A DNA stretch of 64,000 nt from Gemmatimonadetes bacterium bin94 (GTDB lineage Bacteria; Gemmatimonadota; Gemmatimonadetes; Longimicrobiales; Gaopeijiaceae), in the NCBI GenBank assembly GCA_002238865.1, contig MPNE01000009.1, positions 62,001 to 126,000 on the forward strand. The letters are read 5' to 3'. Both the position numbers and the translations under genes were made by a program. This document shows positions 1-9,004 of this stretch, in pieces. The stretch's first letter is position 1. Each line of letters opens with the position of its first letter. A model generated the notes under the pieces. The model had not been told where the DNA came from. It searched no databases and worked only from the letters and a program-made list of their open reading frames with translations.

Positions 1-633
1 AGCGAATACCCGCCGCTCCTCCGGGACGCGGGCATTGGCGGCACGGTTCTGGTCTGGTTCTTCATTGACGAGGCCGGCACGGTCCGGAATTCCTTCGTCA
101 ACGAGAGCTCCGGCAGCGAAGCGCTGGACGAAGCGGCGCTCCGCGTGGCGCCCGTCTTCAAGTTCACGCCCGCCCTGAACCGGGACCGGGCGGTGCCCGT
201 GTGGGTCTCGCTGCCCATCACCTTCACGTCGCAGGGGGGACGGGCGGCAGAGGGTGAAGGTGCCGAAACGGAGGCGGCGGAAGCGGCCGTGACGGAGGCG
301 GGCGCCGGGCCGGATCCGTCCGCCGGACCCGTGGTCACCCCGTACACCGTGGCACCCGACTACACCAACCCGAGCGAGATCAGGCAAGCAATGGAGAGCG
401 AATATCCGCCGCTCTTCCGAGACGCGGGCATTGGCGGCACGGTTCAAGTCTGGTTCTTCATCGACGAGAGTGGAGAGGTCCGGGAGGCCGCCGTGAAGGA
501 GAGTTCCGGCAGCGAGGCGCTGGACGAAGCGGCGCTCCGCGTGGCGCCCGTCTTCAAGTTCACGCCCGCCATGAACCGGGACAGAGCGGTGCCGGTGTGG
601 GTCTCGCTGCCCATCACCTTCACGACCCGGTAG
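1..633 (+). CDS. TonB C-terminal domain protein, 5'-truncated by window edge, with two tandem TonB_C units
   Basis: Frame 1 is open from base 1; SEYPPLLRDAGIGGTVLVWFFID...VAPVFKFTPALNRDRAVPVWVSLPITFT is repeated almost identically about 132 codons later. Confidence 0.8.
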   Translation, partial: SEYPPLLRDAGIGGTVLVWFFIDEAGTVRNSFVNESSGSEALDEAALRVAPVFKFTPALNRDRAVPVWVSLPITFTSQGGRAAEGEGAETEAAEAAVTEAGAGPDPSAGPVVTPYTVAPDYTNPSEIRQAMESEYPPLFRDAGIGGTVQVWFFIDESGEVREAAVKESSGSEALDEAALRVAPVFKFTPAMNRDRAVPVWVSLPITFTTR

Positions 634-687
634 CCGCGGACAGGGGAGCCTTCCCGCCAGCGCGTGCAGGGGGCCATACTTCCAGCC

Positions 688-1701
688 ATGGCCTCTTCAC
701 ATGTCGGACTCCGTGCGCCCCTGACCTTCACGCCCCTGCTCAAGGACTACCTCTGGGGCGGTGACCGGCTGGTGCGGCTCCTGGGCAGGAATCTGCCGGA
801 CGGAGCGATCGCCGAGAGCTGGGAGATTTCCGGTTATCCCGGTACCGCGTCGGTGGTGGACGGGGGTCCGCTCAAGGGTCGCGATCTGCCCGGCCTTGTT
901 GCCGACTACGGAGTCGATCTTGTCGGTCGCCGCGGGCGGTGGGCAGTCGAGCGAGGAATGTTCCCCCTCCTGATCAAGCTCCTGGATGCCAGCCACGCGC
1001 TCTCCGTGCAGGTACACCCCGACGACGAATACGCCGCCGCGCACCACCCGGGCGAAGTGGGGAAGACGGAGATGTGGTACATCCTCCACGCCGAAGCAGG
1101 GGCGCGGATCATTCATGGCCTGAGCCCCGGGATCGACCGCGCGGCACTGCGCCGGGCCGTGTCGGAGGGGAGGCTCCAGGACTGCCTGAACCGGGTGGCC
1201 GTGCGTCCGGGAGATTCGGTGCTGGTTCCGGCCGGGACCGTGCACGGGATCCTCTCGGGGATCGTTCTGGTGGAAGTCCAGCAAAGCTCGGACCGAACGT
1301 ACCGGATCCACGATTGGGATCGGGTCGGACCCGATGGCGCGCCGCGCCCACTGCACCTCGACCGTGCACTGGACGTGATCGATTTCAAGAGCGTGCCCGC
1401 CCTCGTGGAGCCGCGGTTGGCCGCGGCTGGCGGCGGCTGGCGGCGCGAGGTCGTGGCCGAGTGTGACGACTTCGTGGTGGAGCGGGTGGGGGTGGAGGCG
1501 GGCGCCGTCTTCGAGGCCGACCTTGACGGGGAGACGTTCGAGGCCTGGGGTGTCCTGTCCGGGTCGGCATCCCTCCTCACCGCCCACGACCGCGCCATGC
1601 ACATGGAGGTGGCGCGGTTCGCGCTCCTGCCCGCGACGATGGGTCCGTTCGCGCTGCGGGCCGCGACGGATGTGGTCGCGCTTCGTGCCTACCTGCCGTG
1701 A
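688..1701 (+). CDS. manA: Mannose-6-phosphate isomerase, class I
   Basis: FTPLLKDYLWGGDRL; LSVQVHPDDEYA; GKTEMWYIL; VPAGTVHGI; start chosen at MASSH inside the ORF beginning 664. Confidence 0.88.
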   Translation: MASSHVGLRAPLTFTPLLKDYLWGGDRLVRLLGRNLPDGAIAESWEISGYPGTASVVDGGPLKGRDLPGLVADYGVDLVGRRGRWAVERGMFPLLIKLLDASHALSVQVHPDDEYAAAHHPGEVGKTEMWYILHAEAGARIIHGLSPGIDRAALRRAVSEGRLQDCLNRVAVRPGDSVLVPAGTVHGILSGIVLVEVQQSSDRTYRIHDWDRVGPDGAPRPLHLDRALDVIDFKSVPALVEPRLAAAGGGWRREVVAECDDFVVERVGVEAGAVFEADLDGETFEAWGVLSGSASLLTAHDRAMHMEVARFALLPATMGPFALRAATDVVALRAYLP

Positions 1702-1738
1702 AAACGGGCGGGCCGGCCCTGGAGGCCGGATCCGCCCG
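1701..1738 (-). terminator. Candidate Rho-independent terminator for tRNA-Lys (minus strand)
   Basis: Stem cgggcgg(1705-1711)/ccgcccg(1732-1738) plus ccggcc(1713-1718)/ggccgg(1724-1729); on the minus strand it is followed by TTTT (aaaa at 1701-1704). Confidence 0.65.
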
Positions 1739-1768
1739 CGAGCAGCCCGTGGCCATACGCCTTCACAG

Positions 1769-1841
1769 TGCCCCGCCAGGGACTCGAACCCCGAACCTGC
1801 CGATTAAGAGTCGGATGCTCTACCAGTTGAGCTAGCAGGGC
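1769..1841 (-). tRNA. tRNA-Lys (anticodon CTT)
   Basis: Reverse complement GCCCTGCTAGCTCAACTGGTAGAGCATCCGACTCTTAATCGGCAGGTTCGGGGTTCGAGTCCCTGGCGGGGCA; 7-bp acceptor stem, GGTTCGAGTCC T arm, CTCTTAA anticodon loop. Confidence 0.95.
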
Positions 1842-1855
1842 GAATTGAGCCGCTA

Positions 1856-1884
1856 AAGATATACTCCGGCGCGTCCCGGGCCAA
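1856..1884 (-). promoter_or_regulatory. Candidate sigma70-like promoter of tRNA-Lys
   Basis: Minus strand TTGGCC, 17-nt spacer, TATCTT, about 15 nt upstream of the tRNA 5' end. Confidence 0.4.
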
Positions 1885-1979
1885 CGCTTCCGGAAGCGGG
1901 CCGCTCCCGACCGGGGTGCGAGCCGCGGGACCGGATGGGATGTCCCGGGACCACGGAGCCGTCAGCGCCACCGAGGGCG

Positions 1980-2591
1980 CTAACCGCACGCCGACATCTC
2001 GGGGTGGGCGGTCCACGACTCGAAGGATTCACCCTCGGCCGACAACTCGACGGCGACGGACTGTCCGGCTTCCACGTCGGTGCGTTCCGTGGGGCCGAGT
2101 TCGGGGCCGCCGGCGAGGTGGACCTCGACCCTGATGGCGCAGAGGGTGGCCTCGGTGGTGTTCTCGACCGTCCCTGTGAACGCGCTGCGAGCCGCGTCGT
2201 ATGACAGGATCAGCCGGGCCCCGCGCCGGGTCGCGTCCCAGGTCTCGTCGCGTCCGATGTATTCGCCCGACTCTTCGCCCTCGCCGCCTTCGCCCTCTCC
2301 GGCGTGCTCGCCGCCCTCGCCGTGCTCATCGCCCTCCCGGCTCTCCGCGTGCTCGCCACCTTCGCGGCTCTCGACGCCGTGCTCGCCACCTTCGCCTTCG
2401 CCCTCTTCACCGTGCTCTTCGCTCGTGCCTTCACCCTCCGGCATGGCGTCGTCGGAGCCGTCCTGCTCAAGTGCGGGCGCGTCGCCGCCGGCTGCATCGG
2501 ACTCGGGCTGGCCGCCGCAGGCAGCCAGGCCGAAAAGTGTCAGGATCGTGACCAGCGCGACGGGGACCGGCTTCCGGATCAGCTCTCTCAT
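1980..2591 (-). CDS. Lipoprotein with Glu/Gly/His-rich low-complexity segment and a C-terminal beta-sandwich-like region
   Basis: MRELIRKPVPVALVTILTLFGLAACGG (signal peptide and lipobox LAAC), then repeated GEGGEH/EGGEHAESREG units. Confidence 0.75.
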   Translation of the reverse strand: MRELIRKPVPVALVTILTLFGLAACGGQPESDAAGGDAPALEQDGSDDAMPEGEGTSEEHGEEGEGEGGEHGVESREGGEHAESREGDEHGEGGEHAGEGEGGEGEESGEYIGRDETWDATRRGARLILSYDAARSAFTGTVENTTEATLCAIRVEVHLAGGPELGPTERTDVEAGQSVAVELSAEGESFESWTAHPEMSACG

Positions 2592-2749
2592 TTTTCCACG
2601 TCCATTCCGTGTGGGATTCAACTTCGGTTCCCGGTCGAACCGCCACGTGACCGGGTTCGGCGGGGACGGAAAAGGTAGGTTGGCGGTGCTCCGGGCAAAA
2701 GGGGCGCGCGTGTCGCCGGCCGCTGCCCGGAGCACCGCCTTCCGCGCTG

Positions 2750-3316
2750 TCAACCCCGTCCGCGGCCTGGGCGATCCCTTCCCCGGAACCGGTTCCCCGG
2801 GCGCCGGTCGACCCCGGGTTGCCGCCGTATCCCGCGCTGTCGCTCGAACCGTGGATCGCGCCGGATGCCTCGCTGGCGCACGGCGCCGCGTCGGTCCATC
2901 TGGCGCAGCTGTGCCCGCTGGTCCTCGCTGAGGATCTCCGTGAAGCGGTCCCGGAACGCGGTGGCGCCCGTCGCGAGCTCCTCGCGCAGCGCCGCGAGTT
3001 CCTGGCGAACGGCCTCCGGCTCCCGAATTCCGGCCCGGACCTCCGACGTCAGCGTCATGAAGCTGACGGTCCGGCTCGCGCGTTGCTCCAGCATGTCGAC
3101 GCGGATCGACTCGAGTTGATCCCGCTGCGCCTGCGTCAGCTGAAGCTCGTCGGCGAGCCGGATGGCCCGCTCCACCGCGCTCGCCCCGGCGTTTCCGGAG
3201 CGCATGCCGGGACCCTGCCGCTGGGCCGTCAACTCCGATGCGCCGACGGCGACGGCCGCCACCAGCGCGAAGGCTGCGACGTTGGTGCGCTGGCACTTGA
3301 AAGGTGCGTTTATCAT
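2750..3316 (-). CDS. Spy/CpxP-like (LTXXQ-type) periplasmic protein with Arg-rich tail
   Basis: Signal-like N-terminus MINAPFKCQRTNVAAFALVAAVAVGASELTAQ; LADELQLTQAQRDQLESIR and FTEILSEDQRAQLRQM. Confidence 0.7.
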   Translation of the reverse strand: MINAPFKCQRTNVAAFALVAAVAVGASELTAQRQGPGMRSGNAGASAVERAIRLADELQLTQAQRDQLESIRVDMLEQRASRTVSFMTLTSEVRAGIREPEAVRQELAALREELATGATAFRDRFTEILSEDQRAQLRQMDRRGAVRQRGIRRDPRFERQRGIRRQPGVDRRPGNRFRGRDRPGRGRG

Positions 3317-3428
3317 CTTATCCCCCCTGGACTTCCCGTTTTTGGTGATGCGTCTTTTCGGAACGGGCTTTAGCTTCCCCGTTAGGATCATTGACAGGCA
3401 GGGCGCCGAATCCGTTAGGGAAACGCAG

Positions 3429-4844
3429 ATGTTCTTCAGGCAGATCGTCGACAGCAAGCTGGCCCAGTACGCATACCTCGCAGGGTGCCAGCGCACCCGG
3501 GAAGCGGTGCTGATCGACCCCGAACGGGATGTGGACCGGTACGTGGCGATTGCGCGAGGGGAGGGACTCAGGATCACCGCCGTGACGGAGACCCACATCC
3601 ACGCCGACTTCCTGTCGGGTTGCCGCGAGTTCGTGAACCGATACGGCTGCCGCGCCTACCTCTCCGCCGAGGGAGGCCCCGGCTGGGAGTACGAATGGGC
3701 CCGGGGTCACGACCGGGTCACCCTTCTCCGCGACGGCGACCGTTTCACCGTGGGTGAGATCGACTTTCAGGCCGTGCACACCCCCGGCCACACGCCGGAG
3801 CACATGAGCTTCCTGATTACGGACCGTGGTGCGGGGGCCGGCGAGCCCATGGGGATGGTCTCGGGGGATTTCGTCTTCGTGGGTGATCTGGGTCGCCCGG
3901 ACCTCCTGGAATCGGCTGCCGGCCACGCGGGGGAGATGGAGCCCTCGGCACGCCGCCTGCACGCTTCGGCGCTCGGCGTTTTCGAGCTTCCGGACTATCT
4001 GCGCATATGGCCCGGGCACGGCGCGGGAAGTGCGTGCGGCAAGGCGCTCGGCGCGGTCCCGGACACTACCGCCGGGTACGAGAAGCGCTACAGCCCCGCT
4101 CTGGCGGCGGTTCGGCGCGGCGAGGACGCATTCGTCTCGTACATCCTCGACGGACAGCCCGAACCTCCCCTGTACTTCGCCCGCATGAAGACCGAGAACC
4201 GGCGAGGGCCGGCGCTTCTCGGTCCGCTGCCCCGTCCCGGGCGGCTGTCGGGCACCGAACTCGCCGAAGTCGCTGCCGATCGCCACACGGTCGTCGTGGA
4301 CACTCGCGGCGACCGCATGGGGTATTACGGCGGCCACATTCCGGGCTCCATCTACGCGCCGCTCGACAAGTCTTTCCCCACGGTGACCGGCAGCTACATC
4401 GACCCGGCCTCGCCGATCGTGCTCATCTGCAATGAGGGGCAGGTGGAGGAAGCCGTGCGCGATCTGGTCCGAATCGGCCTGGACCAGGTCACCGGGTGGG
4501 CCCCGCCCGAGGCACTGGAAGCGTTTCGCGCCGCGGGCGGAAGGCTCGCCAGCATCGAGGTCATCGACTTTCGGGAGGTGGGGCGCCGCGGGCCGGACCC
4601 GGGCGTTCAGGTCCTGGACGTGCGCCGCGCAACCGAATTTGCCGAGACCCGGGTCGACGGCGCCGCGAACATCGCCCATACCCGTCTGGCCGGCAGGCTC
4701 GATGAGCTTCCGCGCGACAAGGAGGTCCTGGTACACTGCCTCACCGGGGCGCGTGCGTCCGCGGCGGCCTCCCTCCTGGAACGGGAAGGGTTTCGGGTCG
4801 CCGCCGTCAACGACATCTTCGCCGATGCCTACCGTCGTGGATAA
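3429..4844 (+). CDS. MBL-fold hydrolase (persulfide dioxygenase-like) fused to two rhodanese domains
   Basis: MFFRQIVDSKLAQYAYLAGCQRTREAVLIDPERD; ETHIHADFLSG; HTPGHTPEHMSF; SGDFVFVGDLGRPDLL; rhodanese loops LICNEGQ and VHCLTGAR. Confidence 0.9.
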   Translation: MFFRQIVDSKLAQYAYLAGCQRTREAVLIDPERDVDRYVAIARGEGLRITAVTETHIHADFLSGCREFVNRYGCRAYLSAEGGPGWEYEWARGHDRVTLLRDGDRFTVGEIDFQAVHTPGHTPEHMSFLITDRGAGAGEPMGMVSGDFVFVGDLGRPDLLESAAGHAGEMEPSARRLHASALGVFELPDYLRIWPGHGAGSACGKALGAVPDTTAGYEKRYSPALAAVRRGEDAFVSYILDGQPEPPLYFARMKTENRRGPALLGPLPRPGRLSGTELAEVAADRHTVVVDTRGDRMGYYGGHIPGSIYAPLDKSFPTVTGSYIDPASPIVLICNEGQVEEAVRDLVRIGLDQVTGWAPPEALEAFRAAGGRLASIEVIDFREVGRRGPDPGVQVLDVRRATEFAETRVDGAANIAHTRLAGRLDELPRDKEVLVHCLTGARASAAASLLEREGFRVAAVNDIFADAYRRG

Positions 4845-5451
4845 CAGCAGCTCTCGTGCCGGACGGCCGCGCCCGCGGCAGTCAGCGCACCCGGCGTGGC
4901 GCGCGCGTCCGGCAGCCCGTGGATGGCCCGGCCAATGGACTCTGCTGGCAACCGTGCTCGCGACCGTCGCGCCGATGGCCACGGCGTGCGCCCAGTCCGA
5001 TGGCGGCGAGGCCGAACGCCGGGCCGCCATGTTGCGGATGGTCGAAGGCGTCAAGGCCGACTACCCCGACGTGCGCACGATCTCCGCCGAGGGGCTTATT
5101 GCGGCGCTCGCGACGGAAGACATCCTCCTGGTGGACGTCAGGAGCGACGAAGAACGCGGAGTCTCGACGATCCCCGGCGCGATCAGCGCCCGGGACTTCG
5201 AGGCCCGTCTGGCCGAGTTGACTGTAGAGGGCCGCACGGTCGTGGCCTACTGCACCATCGGCGCCCGCAGTTCGGCGTATGCCCGCAGGATGGCCGGGCG
5301 GGGCGTCGACATGCTCAACCTGGAGGGAAGCGTTCTGGCCTGGACGCACGCCGGCGGCGAGTTCATGGCGCCGACGGGGCCCACCAGGCGGTTGCACGTC
5401 TACGGGCGTCGCTGGAACCTGGCCGCCGACGGCTACGAGACGGTCTGGTAG
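4825..5451 (+). CDS. Rhodanese-domain protein, probably exported
   Basis: Hydrophobic N-terminal segment WTLLATVLATVAPMATACA; ILLVDVRSDEERGVSTIPGAI; VAYCTIGARSS. Confidence 0.75.
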   Translation: MPTVVDNSSSRAGRPRPRQSAHPAWRARPAARGWPGQWTLLATVLATVAPMATACAQSDGGEAERRAAMLRMVEGVKADYPDVRTISAEGLIAALATEDILLVDVRSDEERGVSTIPGAISARDFEARLAELTVEGRTVVAYCTIGARSSAYARRMAGRGVDMLNLEGSVLAWTHAGGEFMAPTGPTRRLHVYGRRWNLAADGYETVW

Positions 5452-5466
5452 CCGGCTTCCCACGGG

Positions 5467-6375
5467 GTGAAACGAGCAAGGATGGGTGGACAGGGGCGGG
5501 GAAGCCATGCCCGGGCAATACTCGTGACAACCGGGTTCGCCGCAGTGACCGCGGCTGTCGTGCTATTCGCCTCGGCGACCGAGGTCCGCGGGCTCCAATC
5601 CGCGGAGCGCTGGAAGGCCTCCACCGAGCTGAGCTTCGTGCGAACCGGGGGGAACGCCGAGTCTTCGACGCTCGGCATCGGGAGCACGCTGGCGAGGGCC
5701 TGGGAGCGGGCGGAGGTGAAGGTGGAGGCGGGGGGAATCCGGACGCGGACCACTCACCTGAGTCGGACTGCGGTGGGAACGGCGGAGAACTTCAGGATCG
5801 ACGAGCGGTCCGAGTCCAGGCTCTCGGCGGAGAACTATCATGCGCGACTCCGCGTGGATCGGAGGGTGTCCGATCGGACTTCGTTCTTCGTCCAGTCCGG
5901 GTGGACGCGAAACACCTTTGCCGGAATACGGAATCGTCTGGTCAACGTGGCCGGGGTGTCGACCCGCTGGACCGATAGCGAGCGACAGAGCCTCCGCACC
6001 GCATACGGCTTCACCCACACGGTGGAGCAGGACGAGGTTCCCGATCCCGAAAGCGCGAGCCGCTTCATTGGACTCAGGGTATCGTCGGAGTACCAGCGCG
6101 AGGTGACGGACAATACCGATTGGACGAGCGGTCTCGTGATCGACGGAAACGGTGACGATACGTCGGACCTTCGGGCCGACTGGACCAATTCTCTGGGCGT
6201 GGCCATGAACGAACACCTGGGCCTCAAGACGTCCTTCCGGGCCACCTTCGACAACCAGCCCGCCCTGGCGAGTGTTCCGCTCGTGACCGCGATGGGCGAG
6301 GCGGCGGGCGAAGTCGTCGTTCCGCGCGAGAAGTTGGACCACGTCTTCACCGTCGCCCTGGTCGTGAGCTTCTGA
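5467..6375 (+). CDS. DUF481 (YdiY-like) outer-membrane beta-barrel protein
   Basis: WKASTELSFVRTGGNAESSTLGIGSTLAR start; beta-strand-rich body; terminal aromatic LVVSF. Confidence 0.8.
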   Translation: MKRARMGGQGRGSHARAILVTTGFAAVTAAVVLFASATEVRGLQSAERWKASTELSFVRTGGNAESSTLGIGSTLARAWERAEVKVEAGGIRTRTTHLSRTAVGTAENFRIDERSESRLSAENYHARLRVDRRVSDRTSFFVQSGWTRNTFAGIRNRLVNVAGVSTRWTDSERQSLRTAYGFTHTVEQDEVPDPESASRFIGLRVSSEYQREVTDNTDWTSGLVIDGNGDDTSDLRADWTNSLGVAMNEHLGLKTSFRATFDNQPALASVPLVTAMGEAAGEVVVPREKLDHVFTVALVVSF

Positions 6376-6410
6376 GGGAGACCGCGTCTGCTAGCAGATT
6401 GCGGCAGGAC

Positions 6411-7076
6411 TCACAACGGGTTGCCCGGGTCCTCGCGTCTGATACCCGCTGCCACCGGGGAGCCACCGGCCCGCAACCCGAAATCCGCGCCCTCCACATA
6501 GGGTTCGCCGAAGCGCAACAGGGTGGTCAGCGGCGGTTGGCCCGGCTGGATCACGACGATATAGAGCCGGTCGTACTCCATTTCGTCGATCGGGTCCGAG
6601 GGGTCACCACCAAGGGCCGCCACGAGCGCCGGAGTGGTGTTGCTGTGACCTGACACGAAGTGACGCCCCGGGGCCGCGATGATGTCGGCGGCAAGCGACT
6701 CGAGTCCGCGCGGGTCGTAGATGTTTGCTTCCAGCTGCGCCCTCTGCGCGAATGGACGTGCCGTATCTTGCGTACGCTTGAGGTCGGTTGTGTGCACGTG
6801 GGTCAGGTCGACATCGGCGAGCAGGGCCAGTAGCGTCTGCACACGAATCTGTCCGTGCAGCGCGAGAGGTGGGTCGTCCGTTCCGTCGTCCGCCTTTTCG
6901 GCGTGCCGAACCAGGTACACGACGACTGCCGGGTCTTCCGTGGCTCCCGGGCCGGGAGGCATCTGGAAAGTTGCGGAGGGGGCGCCGAGCGCCGCAGACG
7001 GGGTCAGCAGGGAGGCGGCTGGCGCAAGGGGCCAGCACGCGGCCAAGCAAATCTTCGCGAAGCGGATCCGGTTCAT
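6411..7076 (-). CDS. Histidine phosphatase family protein, probably secreted
   Basis: VVYLVRHAEKADDGTDDPPLALHG; THVHTTDLKRTQDTARP; VSGHSNTTPALV; N-terminal signal-like segment. Confidence 0.82.
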   Translation of the reverse strand: MNRIRFAKICLAACWPLAPAASLLTPSAALGAPSATFQMPPGPGATEDPAVVVYLVRHAEKADDGTDDPPLALHGQIRVQTLLALLADVDLTHVHTTDLKRTQDTARPFAQRAQLEANIYDPRGLESLAADIIAAPGRHFVSGHSNTTPALVAALGGDPSDPIDEMEYDRLYIVVIQPGQPPLTTLLRFGEPYVEGADFGLRAGGSPVAAGIRREDPGNPL

Positions 7077-7157
7077 ACCGGCCTTGGGCTTCAGTGAGGA
7101 AAGCCTGTGGTCGCGCAAATATTGCATCATTGCGGAAAGAGCGCAAGGTTGCTTTGT

Positions 7158-7548
<391 letters not shown>

Positions 7549-7592
7549 ACACCTCGCCCGGCGGTTTGTCCATGGCCGAAACGGCTGCGCAC

Positions 7593-7621
7593 TTGACCGG
7601 GGATCGCCCGTTTTGGATCAT
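7593..7621 (+). promoter_or_regulatory. Candidate sigma70-like promoter of tRNA-Arg
   Basis: TTGACC(7593-7598), 17-nt spacer, GATCAT(7616-7621), about 20 nt upstream of the tRNA. Confidence 0.5.
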
Positions 7622-7641
7622 TACTGCCACGTTTCGCACAT

Positions 7642-7715
<74 letters not shown>

Positions 7716-7726
7716 TTTTCCGGCTG

Positions 7727-8500
7727 CTAGGACTCCGCGCGGGTCGATCCCCCCTTCGCCGGACCTCTCGGGGGCCGGCGGAGCTGAATCGGCTTGCTGG
7801 CGCGAACCCGCAGATTGAGTCCTTCGACGAAGATCGAGAAGCCCATCGCGAAGTAGATGTATCCCTTGGGGATGTGCTGGCCGAACCCTTCTGCAACCAG
7901 CGTCATGCCAAGGAGGAGCAGGAAGCTCAACGCCAGCATCTTCACGGTCGGATGGTCGTTCACGAACCGGGACACGGAGGTTGCGGCCGCCATCATGACG
8001 ACCACAGCGAGCACGATCGCGATGGCCATGACGGCGAAGTCGTCGGCCAGACCCACGGCCGTAATCACCGAGTCCAGCGAGAAGACCATGTCCATGATCG
8101 CGATCTGGACCAGGACGCCCACGTAGCTTGCGGCGCCCGCCTTGCCCCCGTGCTCGTCGTCTCCTTCGAGCCGGTGATGGATCTCGCGGGTGGACTTGGT
8201 CAGGAGGAAGAGCCCGCCGACCACGAGGATCAGGTCGCGGCCGGAGAAGGCGTGTCCGATGAAGCTGAACAGGGGCTCGGTCAGCCGCATGATCAAGGTG
8301 ATCGTACCGAGCAGGGCGAGGCGCGTCGCCATCGCGAGGAGCAGCCCGATCTGGCGGGCGCGAGGCTGTTGCTCCTTCGGAAGCTTGTCCGCGAGGATCG
8401 AAATGAAGACGATGTTGTCGATCCCCAGGACGATTTCCAGGACCGCCAGGGTGGCCAGGGCGATCCATGCTTCAGGACTTGAAACCCATTCCATTGGCAC
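7727..8500 (-). CDS. TerC family integral membrane protein
   Basis: WIALATLAVLEIVLGIDNIVFISILADKLP; DMVFSLDSVITAVGLAD. Confidence 0.9.
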   Translation of the reverse strand: MPMEWVSSPEAWIALATLAVLEIVLGIDNIVFISILADKLPKEQQPRARQIGLLLAMATRLALLGTITLIMRLTEPLFSFIGHAFSGRDLILVVGGLFLLTKSTREIHHRLEGDDEHGGKAGAASYVGVLVQIAIMDMVFSLDSVITAVGLADDFAVMAIAIVLAVVVMMAAATSVSRFVNDHPTVKMLALSFLLLLGMTLVAEGFGQHIPKGYIYFAMGFSIFVEGLNLRVRASKPIQLRRPPRGPAKGGSTRAES

Positions 8501-8574
8501 AGCTCGGTGGGGGTTGTGGTACTGTTACAGGACCGAATCTACACCATTCTACCCAACCAACGCGTGGAGGACAG

Positions 8575-9000
8575 ATGGCGGGCTACTCGGGCACGCCTCT
8601 GGCGAGGAAGCTTGGGATCAAGGATGGACACAGGATCGGATGGGACGGGGGGGCCGCCGGTTTCGTGGATTTGGTGAATCCGCAACCCTCCGTCGTCGTG
8701 GACCACGGATTCGCGTGTGACCGGTGCTACGACGTCATCGTCGTTTTCCTTCCGGACCTGGCGGCCCTGACTGGGACGGTTTCGCGATTTTGCTCACATT
8801 TGAAGTGGGAGGGGGGGTTGTGGATGGCCTGGCCCAAGCTGAGCGGCGGTCTGGTGAGCGACATACGCGAGTCCGACGTGAGACGCGCCGGTCTGGAGGC
8901 CGGCCTCGTCGACAACAAGATTTGCGCGATCGACCAGGACTGGTCGGGGTTGCGCTTCGTGTACCGGAAAGAGGACCGCCCCGCGCGGCGAAGGAGGTGA
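8575..9000 (+). CDS. DUF3052-like small protein
   Basis: MAGYSGTPLARKLGIKDGHRI; WMAWPKLSGGLVSDIRESDVRRAGLEAGLVDNKICAIDQDWSGLRFVYRKE. Confidence 0.75.
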   Translation: MAGYSGTPLARKLGIKDGHRIGWDGGAAGFVDLVNPQPSVVVDHGFACDRCYDVIVVFLPDLAALTGTVSRFCSHLKWEGGLWMAWPKLSGGLVSDIRESDVRRAGLEAGLVDNKICAIDQDWSGLRFVYRKEDRPARRRR

Positions 9001-9004
9001 ACGA

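Noticed and set aside
2080-2931. 283-aa plus-strand Ser/Pro-rich ORF
   Set aside because: The SPSPPSPSPACSPPSP tract is the complement of the Glu/Gly/His tract in the minus-strand lipoprotein, which has a convincing signal peptide and lipobox.
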